DNA of 46,145 nt from a bacterium. GTDB lineage: Bacteria > Omnitrophota > Gorgyraeia > Duberdicusellales > 4484-171. The translations under genes and the position numbers were made by a program. Positions within the stretch are counted from its first letter, which is position 1. Each line of letters starts with the position of its first letter. The stretch is from NCBI GenBank assembly GCA_021796115.1, contig JAJYOP010000012.1, positions 1 to 46,145 on the forward strand, read 5' to 3'. Positions 21,504 to 29,293 of this stretch are shown here, in pieces. Below the pieces are notes generated by a model. It was not told where the DNA came from and ran no database searches. It worked only from the letters and a program-made list of their open reading frames with translations.

Positions 21504-22118
21504 ATGAATGTCGATAAATTCCGCAAACAACCTATATTAGGAATTCTGCGTGATATAACCGAGGATGAAATCCCTCCGCTGGTAGACGTTTTTAAATCAA
21601 CCGGGCTTCATACCGTTGAAATTGCGATGAATACAGAGGATGCCGACGCGCTTATAAGACAGGCAGTAAAATTAGCAAAAGGTAGCGTAATGATTGGCGC
21701 TGGGACAGTAATTAGCATGAAAATCCTAAAAACTGCGCTCAAAGCCGGTGCGACTTTCATCGTTATGCCGGTGCTGGTAAAAGATGTCGTTAAATATTGC
21801 GTTCGACATAAAATTGCCGTATTTGCCGGAGCGCTTAGCCCGCAGGAAATTTACCAGGCGTGGCAGGATGGTGCAACTATGGTTAAAGTTTTCCCTGCGG
21901 GATTTTTCGGGCCAAAATATTTTCGCGAAATAAAAGGCCCATTCAGAGAGATAGAACTTCTTGCCTGCGGGGGCGTCACGCCGGAAAATATGGCGGAATA
22001 CTTTTTAAACGGTGCGAGCGCAATTGCTTTTGGCGCAAGTGTTTTTAGAAGAGATTGGCTCAAGAAAAAAGATTTTCCAAAGATAGAAGAATCAATAAAA
22101 AAGTTTTTGGGCAAATAA
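21504..22118 (+). CDS. eda: KDPG/KHG-type class I aldolase
   Basis: A 204-residue TIM-barrel aldolase. GLHTVEIAMNTEDA carries the base Glu40 (the usual VEVTLRT segment is altered to VEIAMNT), MIGAGTVIS is the conserved GAGTV turn, and the Schiff-base lysine is in TMVKVFPAGFFG. LLACGGVTPENMAEYFLNGA is the phosphate-binding GGV motif. It cleaves 2-keto-3-deoxy-6-phosphogluconate or 4-hydroxy-2-oxoglutarate. No edd or sugar-kinase gene is near. The loss of the canonical Arg-Thr after the Glu suggests a different substrate. It is transcribed with the metal-dependent aldolase. Confidence 0.85.
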   Translation: MNVDKFRKQPILGILRDITEDEIPPLVDVFKSTGLHTVEIAMNTEDADALIRQAVKLAKGSVMIGAGTVISMKILKTALKAGATFIVMPVLVKDVVKYCVRHKIAVFAGALSPQEIYQAWQDGATMVKVFPAGFFGPKYFREIKGPFREIELLACGGVTPENMAEYFLNGASAIAFGASVFRRDWLKKKDFPKIEESIKKFLGK

Positions 22119-22172
22119 CGTTTTATAAATACTTATTTATCTATTTTCTATTGTTATCTTTTAGATTCCATA

Positions 22173-23057
22173 ATGCAAATTAAACCCTATCCGGAATTCC
22201 AGCCATTGGAAAAAGAGTATAAGCCGATATTCGATGATTTATTTTTGAGATTCCCGCCGCAAATTTCAGAATTTACCTTCACAAATTTATACAGTTGGCG
22301 TAAAATTTATAATTTATCGCTGGCAAAACTAGGCGATTTTATTATTTTGCGTTCCGGGAAAGATAATCAAAAAAGATATTTTATGCCACTTGGCGAAGGT
22401 AGTATAAAAACAGTAATTGCGCAAATTCTTAAAGAGATTAATGCAATCTTCATCCGGATTCCCGAACGTGTTGCCGGGCTTTTTTCAACCAGCAATGATT
22501 TCAAAGTTGAGCCTGACCGCGATAACTTCGATTATTTATTTAAAACAGAGGAGCTAATAGCATTAAAAGGTAGAAAATACGATGGCAAAAGAAATCTAAT
22601 CAATAAATTTAAATCAATGTACAAATACGAATACCAAAAGCTTGACCATTCCAATATCAAAGAGTGTCTTGATTTCGAAGAGCGATGGTGCACGGTAAAA
22701 AACTGTGACAGTATAGAGGGTCTTAACAATGAACGGCAAGCAATTCAAGAGATGATGGATAATTGCTCCGATTTTGGTTTGATTGCTGGCGCAATCAAGG
22801 TAGATGGCAAAACCTGCGCTTTGGCAATTTCCGAAAAATTAAACAAGAATACGCTAGTTTTTCATATTTTAAAAGCTGACCCTGGCATGCCTGGTTTATA
22901 TCAAACGATTACGAATGAATTTTTAAAACATGAAGCCGGAGATTTTGAATACGTGAATTTTGAGCAGGATTTGGGCGTGTCTGGGCTGCGCAAGGCAAAG
23001 CTTTCTTATAATCCAGTCGAGCTTATAAAAAAATTTACGCTATCGCCCGTAGTATAA
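22173..23057 (+). CDS. DUF2156 protein (GNAT-like, LPG-synthase C-terminal family)
   Basis: A 294-residue soluble protein matching the DUF2156 group (PF09924): opening FLRFPPQISEFTFTNLYSWR, YFMPLGEG, the central DRDNFDYLFKTEELIALKGR, KYDGKRNLINKF, and the C-terminal NFEQDLGVSGLRKAKLSYNP. The fold is a double GNAT, related to the domain of MprF that transfers aminoacyl groups from tRNA to phosphatidylglycerol. It has no membrane part. It could be a tRNA-dependent or acyl-CoA-dependent transferase, but the reaction is unproven. The next gene starts 9 nt later. Confidence 0.85.
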   Translation: MQIKPYPEFQPLEKEYKPIFDDLFLRFPPQISEFTFTNLYSWRKIYNLSLAKLGDFIILRSGKDNQKRYFMPLGEGSIKTVIAQILKEINAIFIRIPERVAGLFSTSNDFKVEPDRDNFDYLFKTEELIALKGRKYDGKRNLINKFKSMYKYEYQKLDHSNIKECLDFEERWCTVKNCDSIEGLNNERQAIQEMMDNCSDFGLIAGAIKVDGKTCALAISEKLNKNTLVFHILKADPGMPGLYQTITNEFLKHEAGDFEYVNFEQDLGVSGLRKAKLSYNPVELIKKFTLSPVV

Positions 23058-23066
23058 TACCGAAAT

Positions 23067-24416
23067 ATGGAAACGCAAAATAATAACAAAAATAATATAA
23101 AATCTGTTATCCGCGAAAGCTGGGCGATGGGCTGGCCGATGACCCTGATAATGTTTTTCACGTTTCTAATCGGCATGACCGATGTCTATGTCGCCGGCAG
23201 GTTTGGAAAAGAAGTCCAAGCTGCCTATGGCCTGGCATTCCAGTTATATTTTATATTTATTATAATCGGAATTGCCCTTAGCGTGGGCTCAGTTTCCGTT
23301 ATCTCAAGGCTTTTTACTTCAGAGAATAAAGATGAATTTGTTTTGGCGGTTAACTCTTCTTTAATTACGGCTGGTGTAACCGGATTTTTTTTTACCGTCT
23401 TAGGCATTATTTTTTCTCCGCATATAATCAATGCTTTGAATATCCCGCCAACTATCAAAGGTTATGCTAGTGTTTTTCTAACAATCTATTCATTGGGGTT
23501 TGTTTTTGATTATATCTTGATGAATACCAACGGCATTTTACGTGCTTGCGAGATGATTAAGCGCTCATTAATAAGCATGTCTATCGTTTGTGTTGTAAAT
23601 ATTATCCTTGATTTTACTCTTGCCTTGCACACGCCGCTTGGTTTTAGAGGCATTGCTATTGCGACAGTCGTCAGTCTTTGTATCGGAATGATTTTTAATA
23701 TCGCGTATATGCGGAAAGTTTGCAAGTTAGCCTTAAAGTGTACATTTTCAATAGTTAAAAAAATTATCGAAATAAGCTGGCCTTCCGGAGTGCTGCAAGT
23801 AGTTTGGCAGCTTGGAGTGATGGCGATTTTTCTGATAATAAACGTCCTGCCAAAATATAATATTGAAGTTATGGCAGCTTTCACCAATGGGCTTCGGATT
23901 GAATCCGCAATTTTTCTACCGGCTTTTGCTTTTAATATGGCTAACGCAGTTTTGGTCGGTAATCTTTTAGGAAAAAAGAAGGACGAAGAAGCAGTGCATA
24001 TAGGAGCAATAACTGCGTTTTTGGGTGTAGGAGTAATTTTTCTCATGGTAATCGTGGTATTTTTAAATGTAAAGCATATAGCGGGATTTTTATCCAACAA
24101 CACAATGGTTATCGAAGAGAGCATTAAATATATCTATATAAGTTTAATCGCCGAACCAATCATGGCTTGGAGCCTTATTTTGGGGGGAGGATTAAACGGT
24201 GCCGGAGACACTAAGAGCGTTATGTTTATCGTTGCTCTTACGTTATGGCTTATACGGATACCGCTTGCTTTTATTCTCGGTATATCTTTCGGCTTTGGCG
24301 CAATAGGTATCTGGTGGGCGATGAATATTTCCATAGTTTTCCAGGCGTTATTTATGTCTATCCGCTATTTTAGAAAAAAATGGCTTGTGTCTGCCGAGGA
24401 GGTTATAAAAGTTTAG
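23067..24416 (+). CDS. MATE-family multidrug/sodium efflux transporter
   Basis: A 449-residue protein with 12 predicted membrane helices in two halves. Signatures are GWPMTLIMFFTFLIGMTDVY and VAGRFGKEVQAAYGLAFQLY in the first half, the inter-half region LEISWPSGVLQ-like (IEISWPSGVLQVVWQLGVMA), and near the end LGGGLNGAGDTKSVM, a common MATE motif. It exports cationic or lipid-like compounds using Na+ or H+. The substrate is unknown. It lies 9 nt after the DUF2156 gene, perhaps an operon. Confidence 0.93.
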   Translation: METQNNNKNNIKSVIRESWAMGWPMTLIMFFTFLIGMTDVYVAGRFGKEVQAAYGLAFQLYFIFIIIGIALSVGSVSVISRLFTSENKDEFVLAVNSSLITAGVTGFFFTVLGIIFSPHIINALNIPPTIKGYASVFLTIYSLGFVFDYILMNTNGILRACEMIKRSLISMSIVCVVNIILDFTLALHTPLGFRGIAIATVVSLCIGMIFNIAYMRKVCKLALKCTFSIVKKIIEISWPSGVLQVVWQLGVMAIFLIINVLPKYNIEVMAAFTNGLRIESAIFLPAFAFNMANAVLVGNLLGKKKDEEAVHIGAITAFLGVGVIFLMVIVVFLNVKHIAGFLSNNTMVIEESIKYIYISLIAEPIMAWSLILGGGLNGAGDTKSVMFIVALTLWLIRIPLAFILGISFGFGAIGIWWAMNISIVFQALFMSIRYFRKKWLVSAEEVIKV

Positions 24417-24434
24417 GCAAAAACAAACATTATT

Positions 24435-24463
24435 TTGTTCCTATTTACAAGATATGCTATAAT
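24435..24463 (+). promoter_or_regulatory. promoter of the GIDE-LemA operon (leaderless geometry)
   Basis: TTGTTC at 24435-24440, 17-bp spacer, TATAAT at 24458-24463 preceded by TGC (extended -10). The ATG at 24472 lies at about +3. Confidence 0.65.
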
Positions 24464-24471
24464 ATAATTCC

Positions 24472-25383
24472 ATGGATCGACTAACAGTGTATTCACTGTT
24501 TTTTTTCGGTTTTGGCGTCTGGGCCTTTTTTTGGGGATTCAAACGCTTACGCCGCAAAAGATTAATTGAAAACACGCCTACCTCTACAATACGCGGCCTT
24601 GCTCTTGGTTTAGTCGAACTTATCGGAAAACCGAAGAAAGAAAAGTTACTTAAAAGCCCGCTTACCAAAACCGATTGTGTTTTGTACCATTATACAGTAG
24701 AGCGTTATGAACAAAGAGGAAAATCCAGCCAATGGGTTTTAGTCACGCAGGGTGACAGTTTTTATTGCCCTTTCTGGATTGATGACGGAACCGGCCAAAT
24801 ACTTGTTTTTCCCAAAGATGCAGAGTTGATAATGCCTATTGATTATGAATTCGTAAACGGAATATTTACTGCTATACCGTCCAATCTGATTGAATTCATG
24901 CAAAATAACGGTATTTCTTATCAAGGCTTTTTAGGCAAATATAAAATGCGTTTCCGGGAATGGTATATCACAGAATATGACAATGTTTATGTGCTTGGTA
25001 CGGCAAATAAACCAGGCGATTTTAGGAGCAACCACCAGGAAAACCTACTTAAACGTCTAAATGAGTTAAAAAATGATCCAAATTTTATGAAAGAGATAGA
25101 TCAGGACAAAGATGGCAATATCAGCCAGCAGGAATGGGGTGCGGCAGTGACGAAAGTAGAAGAAGAGGTTTTGCAAAAAGAACTTGAAGAAAATAGAAAA
25201 AATGACACAACTGATGTTATAATATCAAAGGTGAGCAAAGATAAAACATTTATAATATCAGATCAGAGCCAGAAAGATTTGCAACATAAACTGGGTATGC
25301 AGGCTACACTGGGAGTTTTTGGCGGAGGCATTTTAGCGCTGGCTATGATTTATATTTTCCTTATTAGTTTAAGAATTTTTTAA
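24472..25383 (+). CDS. GIDE-domain membrane protein with an EF-hand
   Basis: A 303-residue protein. N-terminal membrane anchor (LTVYSLFFFGFGVWAFFWGF). The GIDE domain (PF12483, named from a mitochondrial E3 ligase but common in bacteria) covers about residues 30-175: GLALGLVELIGKP, DCVLYHYTVERYEQRG, WIDDGTGQILVFPKDAEL. Residues about 207-218 form a canonical EF-hand loop, DQDKDGNISQQE, so Ca2+ binding is likely. A second TM is at the C-terminus (LGVFGGGILALAMIYIFLIS). There is no RING finger, so no ubiquitin-ligase activity is expected. A LemA gene follows after 13 nt; GIDE-LemA adjacency is recurrent in bacteria. The start has no Shine-Dalgarno. Confidence 0.85.
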   Translation: MDRLTVYSLFFFGFGVWAFFWGFKRLRRKRLIENTPTSTIRGLALGLVELIGKPKKEKLLKSPLTKTDCVLYHYTVERYEQRGKSSQWVLVTQGDSFYCPFWIDDGTGQILVFPKDAELIMPIDYEFVNGIFTAIPSNLIEFMQNNGISYQGFLGKYKMRFREWYITEYDNVYVLGTANKPGDFRSNHQENLLKRLNELKNDPNFMKEIDQDKDGNISQQEWGAAVTKVEEEVLQKELEENRKNDTTDVIISKVSKDKTFIISDQSQKDLQHKLGMQATLGVFGGGILALAMIYIFLISLRIF

Positions 25384-25396
25384 AAGAGGAGGTGTC

Positions 25397-25972
25397 ATGG
25401 CTCTTGGGGCAGTGCTTTTTGGGTTTCTTTTATTTTTAATCATCGGAGTTATTCTTTATTTTGTTGCCGTATATAACGGATTGATTTTACTTTCGCGCAA
25501 TATCGATAAAGCTTGGGCAAATATCGATGTACTGCTAAAGCAACGTTATGATGAGTTACCAAAGCTTATAAAAGTTTGCGAAGGTTACATGAAGTATGAA
25601 CGTGAGACTTTAGAAAAAATCACCGCAGCAAGAACCTCCTGCCTTAATGCAAAAACAGTGGGCGAAGCCTCTGCCGCGGAAGGTGAACTTGTTAAAGGGC
25701 TGAAAACTCTTTTTGCCGTTGCGGAAAATTACCCTGATTTAAAAGCTAACCAGAATTTTATGCAGCTAGAGCAGCGTATCAGTTATCTTGAAAGCCAGAT
25801 TGCCGATAGACGTGAGTTCTACAATGATTCGGTAAATAATTATAATATAAAGATTAATCAGATACCGGATATGTTTGTGGCGCAAATGATTCAAATGAAA
25901 CAGAGGGAGTTGTTTAAGGCACAGGAAGAAGAAAGAAAAAATGTTAATATAGATTTTAATTTTCCGAAATGA
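25397..25972 (+). CDS. lemA: LemA family protein, copy 2
   Basis: A 191-residue protein with N-terminal TM (LFLIIGVILYFVAVYNGLI) and LemA bundle: SRNIDKAWANIDVLLKQRYD, ELPKLIKVCEGYMKYE, FAVAENYPDLKANQNFMQLE and REFYNDSVNNYNIKINQIPD. It is clearly a paralogue of the LemA at 15398 (shared ENYPDLKANQ core) but with a different partner: the GIDE/EF-hand protein rather than DUF2207. AGAGGAGGTG precedes the ATG. The two LemA genes may serve parallel envelope modules. Confidence 0.95.
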   Translation: MALGAVLFGFLLFLIIGVILYFVAVYNGLILLSRNIDKAWANIDVLLKQRYDELPKLIKVCEGYMKYERETLEKITAARTSCLNAKTVGEASAAEGELVKGLKTLFAVAENYPDLKANQNFMQLEQRISYLESQIADRREFYNDSVNNYNIKINQIPDMFVAQMIQMKQRELFKAQEEERKNVNIDFNFPK

Positions 25973-26068
25973 ATAATTTAGAGATTTGTTGATACTTGAA
26001 TAGCGCGAAGTACCTTTATGGCACCAATATTCCGGCATAAAGACTAAAATAATAAAACGGGATTAAAC

Positions 26069-26566
26069 ATGAGGCTTCGTTTATCCTTATTTTTATTTAT
26101 TTTCTCTATTTCTGTTACGCCGGCATATTCACAACTTGTAAATTATGAAGAAATTGTAGAAAAAAGCAACCGGATTATGAAAAGCATCTATAGCGAACTC
26201 TGGCGAATAAGAAATAACTATGATGAACTTAAAGGCTTTGGCCCTGAAAATTACAGCACTACTCCTGAACTACCCATTCAATATCAAAATATAAAAAGCA
26301 TACGCATAAGGAGTACTACTGATAATGATCGCGCTACTGTGTTTCGAAGCGAACACTTCAGGGGCGAGAAAGACATACTTTACATTTGCTTTAGTGACAA
26401 AAATAAAGCTTTTGGGACGCTTACGATACCTTTTTGCGGGGTTTATATAAAAGAATTAGGGCTGTATATTCTTGCTTATATTAATGTCGATGACAAATAT
26501 TTTGAACGTGATATAAAAAATATTTTAATAAGAAACGCTGTTGTAGTTGAACAAACTTCTTATTAG
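26069..26566 (+). CDS. secreted protein, unknown function
   Basis: A 165-residue exported protein (signal peptide RLRLSLFLFIFSISVTPAYS, cleavage before QLVNY). The mature part starts with a helix (EEIVEKSNRIMKSIYSELWR) and continues as beta-rich sequence: IKSIRIRSTTDNDRATVF, KDILYICFSDKNKAFGTLTI. No family recognised and no catalytic motif. It lies 2 nt before the beta-lactamase-fold gene, so the two are likely co-translated and may form a periplasmic pair. Confidence 0.6.
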   Translation: MRLRLSLFLFIFSISVTPAYSQLVNYEEIVEKSNRIMKSIYSELWRIRNNYDELKGFGPENYSTTPELPIQYQNIKSIRIRSTTDNDRATVFRSEHFRGEKDILYICFSDKNKAFGTLTIPFCGVYIKELGLYILAYINVDDKYFERDIKNILIRNAVVVEQTSY

Positions 26567-26568
26567 GG

Positions 26569-27678
26569 ATGATTAACAAATTTAAATATATTTTTGTCCA
26601 GGCGCTATTCGTTCCGATAATTTTATCGTCGTTGAATCAAGATGAAGCATATTGCCAGTCGATAAAACAAACAATGGATAAAGTTGTGAACGATATAATA
26701 ACGAAAAAGAAAATCCCTGGCGCAATAGTGGGGGTTTGGTCGCCTTCCGTAGGTGTATGGGTAAAATCGTTTGGAAAATCGGATATCGGAAACGGACGCG
26801 AGATGCGCTGGGATAAAAAAATGCGTATCGGTAGTGTAAGCGAGACGTTTCTTGTAACCCTGCTGCTGGAACTTGCTGATGAGCGAAAAATAAATTTAGA
26901 CGATAAAATAAATAAATACCTGCCATTTGTGCAGAACGGAAACAATATTACGGTAAGGCAACTTGCAAATAATACCAGCGGGATTTTTAACTATATGGAC
27001 GACGATAATTTTAAAGCCGAAATTAAAAAGAATCCTTTTCGTGAATGGCAGCCCAGAGAACTAATCAATATTGCTTTTTCTCACGCACCTTATTTTAGTC
27101 CTGGCAGGGGGTGGCATCCGTCAGAAACAAATTTTATCTTACTGGGCATGATTATAGAAAAAGTGACCTCAGAGCCGCTTCAGGATACTCTTAAAACCAA
27201 AGTCCTTGATAAAATAGGCTTTCTTAATACGGCTTTTGCCACCGGTCCTTTCATAAGCGGCGATTATTCAAGAGGCTATCTTGGAGAAAAAAATAATAGT
27301 GTGCCGGAAGATATTACCTTTCTCGATCCCTCGATAATGTGGGCAGCGGGCGCGTTTATTTCTGATCTTTCCGATCTTTCGCTTTGGGCAAAGTCGCTTG
27401 CTGGTGGAAGTTTATTGACGGATAAATCAAAAGCAGCAAGGTTTTCTTGGGTAGAAACCGGCCAGCCTGGCGTAGAGTCAGGTTTGGGGGTTTTGAAAGT
27501 CGGCGATTATATAGGTTATAACGGAGGAATACCCGGCTATAGCTGCGCGATGTTTTACCTGCCTTCACGCGATACAACAATCATAGTTTTATTAAATAAA
27601 TTTCCCGATGATGATGCTGCAAATTTAATTTTCAAAGCTCTCGCGAAAACAATCCTTCCCGAATCAGTTACCTGGTAA
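26569..27678 (+). CDS. class C beta-lactamase/PBP4*-fold protein lacking catalytic motifs
   Basis: A 369-residue exported serine-hydrolase homologue (Beta-lactamase family PF00144). The fold is complete: IPGAIVGVWSPSVGVWVKSF, ADERKINLDDKINKYLPFV, NNTSGIFNY, TNFILLGMIIEKVT, NGGIPGYSCAM. The three active-site motifs are all altered: SxxK is S89-V-S-E92, YxN is P184-S-E186 (in WHPSETNF), and HxG is Y317-N-G319. Ser89 remains, but without Lys, Tyr and His acylation is not expected. It is more likely a pseudoenzyme that binds peptidoglycan peptides or a partner. It is coupled to the secreted protein 2 nt upstream. Confidence 0.85.
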   Translation: MINKFKYIFVQALFVPIILSSLNQDEAYCQSIKQTMDKVVNDIITKKKIPGAIVGVWSPSVGVWVKSFGKSDIGNGREMRWDKKMRIGSVSETFLVTLLLELADERKINLDDKINKYLPFVQNGNNITVRQLANNTSGIFNYMDDDNFKAEIKKNPFREWQPRELINIAFSHAPYFSPGRGWHPSETNFILLGMIIEKVTSEPLQDTLKTKVLDKIGFLNTAFATGPFISGDYSRGYLGEKNNSVPEDITFLDPSIMWAAGAFISDLSDLSLWAKSLAGGSLLTDKSKAARFSWVETGQPGVESGLGVLKVGDYIGYNGGIPGYSCAMFYLPSRDTTIIVLLNKFPDDDAANLIFKALAKTILPESVTW

Positions 27679-27681
27679 AAA

Positions 27682-27855
27682 TTAAACTCTAAACTCGAAA
27701 CCCTAAACTCTAAACAAATCCAAAACTCTAATGTTTCAAACTCTAAACGTTTAAAATTTTTTCTGTTTATAGTTTGTTTAAGATTTTCCGCCAGAGGCGG
27801 GTACGCCCACATATAAAAAATATCGGTGGCGAAAGAGTTTAGTGTTTAGAGTTTA
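27682..27855. repeat. AAACTCTAAAC-type repeat element with central CCGCC-AGA-GGCGG hairpin
   Basis: Tandem TAAACTCTAAAC-like units (27683-27714 and near 27738-27749) are answered by an inverted copy GAGTTTAGTGTTTAGAGTTTA-type unit at 27835-27855, giving at least 12 bp of perfect terminal inverted repeat. Between them lies CCGCCAGAGGCGG (27788-27800). The right end runs into the last codons of the minus-strand methyltransferase. It looks like a non-autonomous dispersed element. Confidence 0.6.
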
Positions 27856-29003
27856 CTTTGCCGTTTAGTTCCAATATAGAGCGGATATTCGTAAAGTCTG
27901 CAATCAATGTCACCGTTGTAAAAAATAATTTTTCTTTTCGGTTTTAATCCGATCTTTTTAAAAAGGGAAATGCTAGCGGAAAAAATATAACCAGTGTATC
28001 CTGCACATTTCTGTTTAAAAAAATCTCCTATTCCGCCATATAATTTTTCTAATTCCGAAATTTCTCCCATGCGTATCCCATAAGCCGGATTAAGAACGAT
28101 AACTCCAGCGTTCGGCGGCACCGGTGTTTGCGAATAATCACACGTAACGAATTCGATATATTTTTCCACTCCGGCTAAAGCGGCATTCTTGCGGCTTGCT
28201 TCTATGGCTTTTTCATTTATATCTGTCGCGATTATTTTTCCATTGATTTTGTCATTTTCTTTTTGCTTTGCTTCCGATTTCATTTTCTGCCAGATTTTTG
28301 CATCAAAAAGCTTTAGGTGCATAAAACCAAAATTTTTCCGCGCAATCGACGGCGCACGATTTAAAGCCATTAGAGCAGCCTCAATAGCAAGCGTTCCGCT
28401 TCCGCACATCGGATTGATAAAATTTGTTTTTAAATCCCAGTTGGTCGCCATGATAATTGCTGCGGCAAGGGCTTCCTGCAGTGGCGCCAAAAGAGGAATC
28501 CTGCGGTAACTTCTGCGGGAAAGTGTTTCTCCGGAAGTATCGATATATATCGCGCCATACTTTCCTTTCCAATATAAATAAAGTACCGTTTTTGTCCGGT
28601 CGGAACCGGAATCAGGCCTCCTGCCGGAGACTTCCAATAACCTGTCGACAATGGCATCTTTACATTTAAGATTCGCGTAACGGGAATCACGGATTGTGGG
28701 GCTTGTGACGTTTGAGGTTATGCTGATATAGCCGTCGTTTGCGATAAAATTTTCCCAGGGTACGGAATAAATATTTTTGTACAATTCTTCAGGATTTTCC
28801 GAATTAAATTCCTTTACCAGAAGATAAATGTGGTGCGCAGTACGTAAGTGCAGATTGAGAAACATAATATCGGGAAATGTCGCAACGAGTTTCACACCCG
28901 TTCCTGCCGGTGAAAAGTCTTTAAAACCCAATGATAAAATTTCTTTTTCAAGATAAGAGACAAGGGTAGGCGCAGTGGTAAGGAAAATGGAGTAATTAAG
29001 CAT
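27846..29003 (-). CDS. THUMP-domain rRNA N2-guanine methyltransferase (RlmL/TrmN-like)
   Basis: A 385-residue protein. Residues 1-60 are the ferredoxin-like N-terminal part (SIFLTTAPTLVSYLEKEILS), then a THUMP domain (to about residue 155), then the UPF0020 methyltransferase core: INPMCGSGTLAIEAALMALN (motif I), GKIIATDINEKAIEASRKNA (motif II) and the catalytic motif IV VLNPAYGIRMGE. Motif IV is NPAY where RlmL and TrmN have NPPY. It probably makes m2G in 23S rRNA (G2445-type). A TATAAT on the minus strand (29012-29017) lies 8 nt before the ATG, so the mRNA would be nearly leaderless. The C-terminus (TKRQSKL) runs into a repeat. Confidence 0.88.
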   Translation of the reverse strand: MLNYSIFLTTAPTLVSYLEKEILSLGFKDFSPAGTGVKLVATFPDIMFLNLHLRTAHHIYLLVKEFNSENPEELYKNIYSVPWENFIANDGYISITSNVTSPTIRDSRYANLKCKDAIVDRLLEVSGRRPDSGSDRTKTVLYLYWKGKYGAIYIDTSGETLSRRSYRRIPLLAPLQEALAAAIIMATNWDLKTNFINPMCGSGTLAIEAALMALNRAPSIARKNFGFMHLKLFDAKIWQKMKSEAKQKENDKINGKIIATDINEKAIEASRKNAALAGVEKYIEFVTCDYSQTPVPPNAGVIVLNPAYGIRMGEISELEKLYGGIGDFFKQKCAGYTGYIFSASISLFKKIGLKPKRKIIFYNGDIDCRLYEYPLYIGTKRQSKL

Positions 29004-29150
29004 AATAATTTATTATAATATACTATCTGACTATTTGCTATTTTTTTTGTTTTTTTAAAAAGTTTTAGTATATAATATTAATATTTTTCTTATTTTTGCC
29101 GGCAAACCTTTATTCACATGACTATAGCTTCGCCGATAAAATACTCAAAC

Positions 29151-29189
29151 TTTTAAAATACCATAAGCGGGAAAAAGCGTATTTTAAAA
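29151..29189. repeat. 11-bp inverted repeat upstream of the MarR promoter
   Basis: TTTTAAAATAC (29151-29161) and GTATTTTAAAA (29179-29189) are perfect inverted copies 17 bp apart, ending 3 bp before the -35 box at 29193. Possible regulator site. Confidence 0.5.
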
Positions 29190-29192
29190 TAC

Positions 29193-29234
29193 TTGACAAG
29201 TTGATAATTATATGGTATATATTTAACTAGTTAA
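29193..29234 (+). promoter_or_regulatory. promoter and palindromic operator of the MarR lipid operon
   Basis: TTGACA at 29193-29198, 17-bp spacer, TATATA at 29216-29221, followed directly by the perfect palindrome TTAACTAGTTAA (29223-29234). A MarR dimer bound there would block the transcription start, consistent with autoregulation by the first gene. Confidence 0.75.
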
Positions 29235-29293
29235 CCAATATACTAACTCCCTTCTCTAACATGGGAGAATGATATGTTTGTCGGAGGTTAAAT

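Noticed and set aside
23510-24124. 204-residue minus-strand open frame inside the MATE gene
   Set aside because: Mirror of a hydrophobic gene in a codon-biased background; no start signal and no domain.
24472-25383. Bacterial E3 ubiquitin ligase
   Set aside because: Only the GIDE membrane domain is present; there is no RING finger.
27682-27750. Telomere-like or CRISPR-like array (AAACCCTAAAC/AAACTCTAAAC units)
   Set aside because: Units are irregular, have no unique spacers of constant length, and no cas genes are present.
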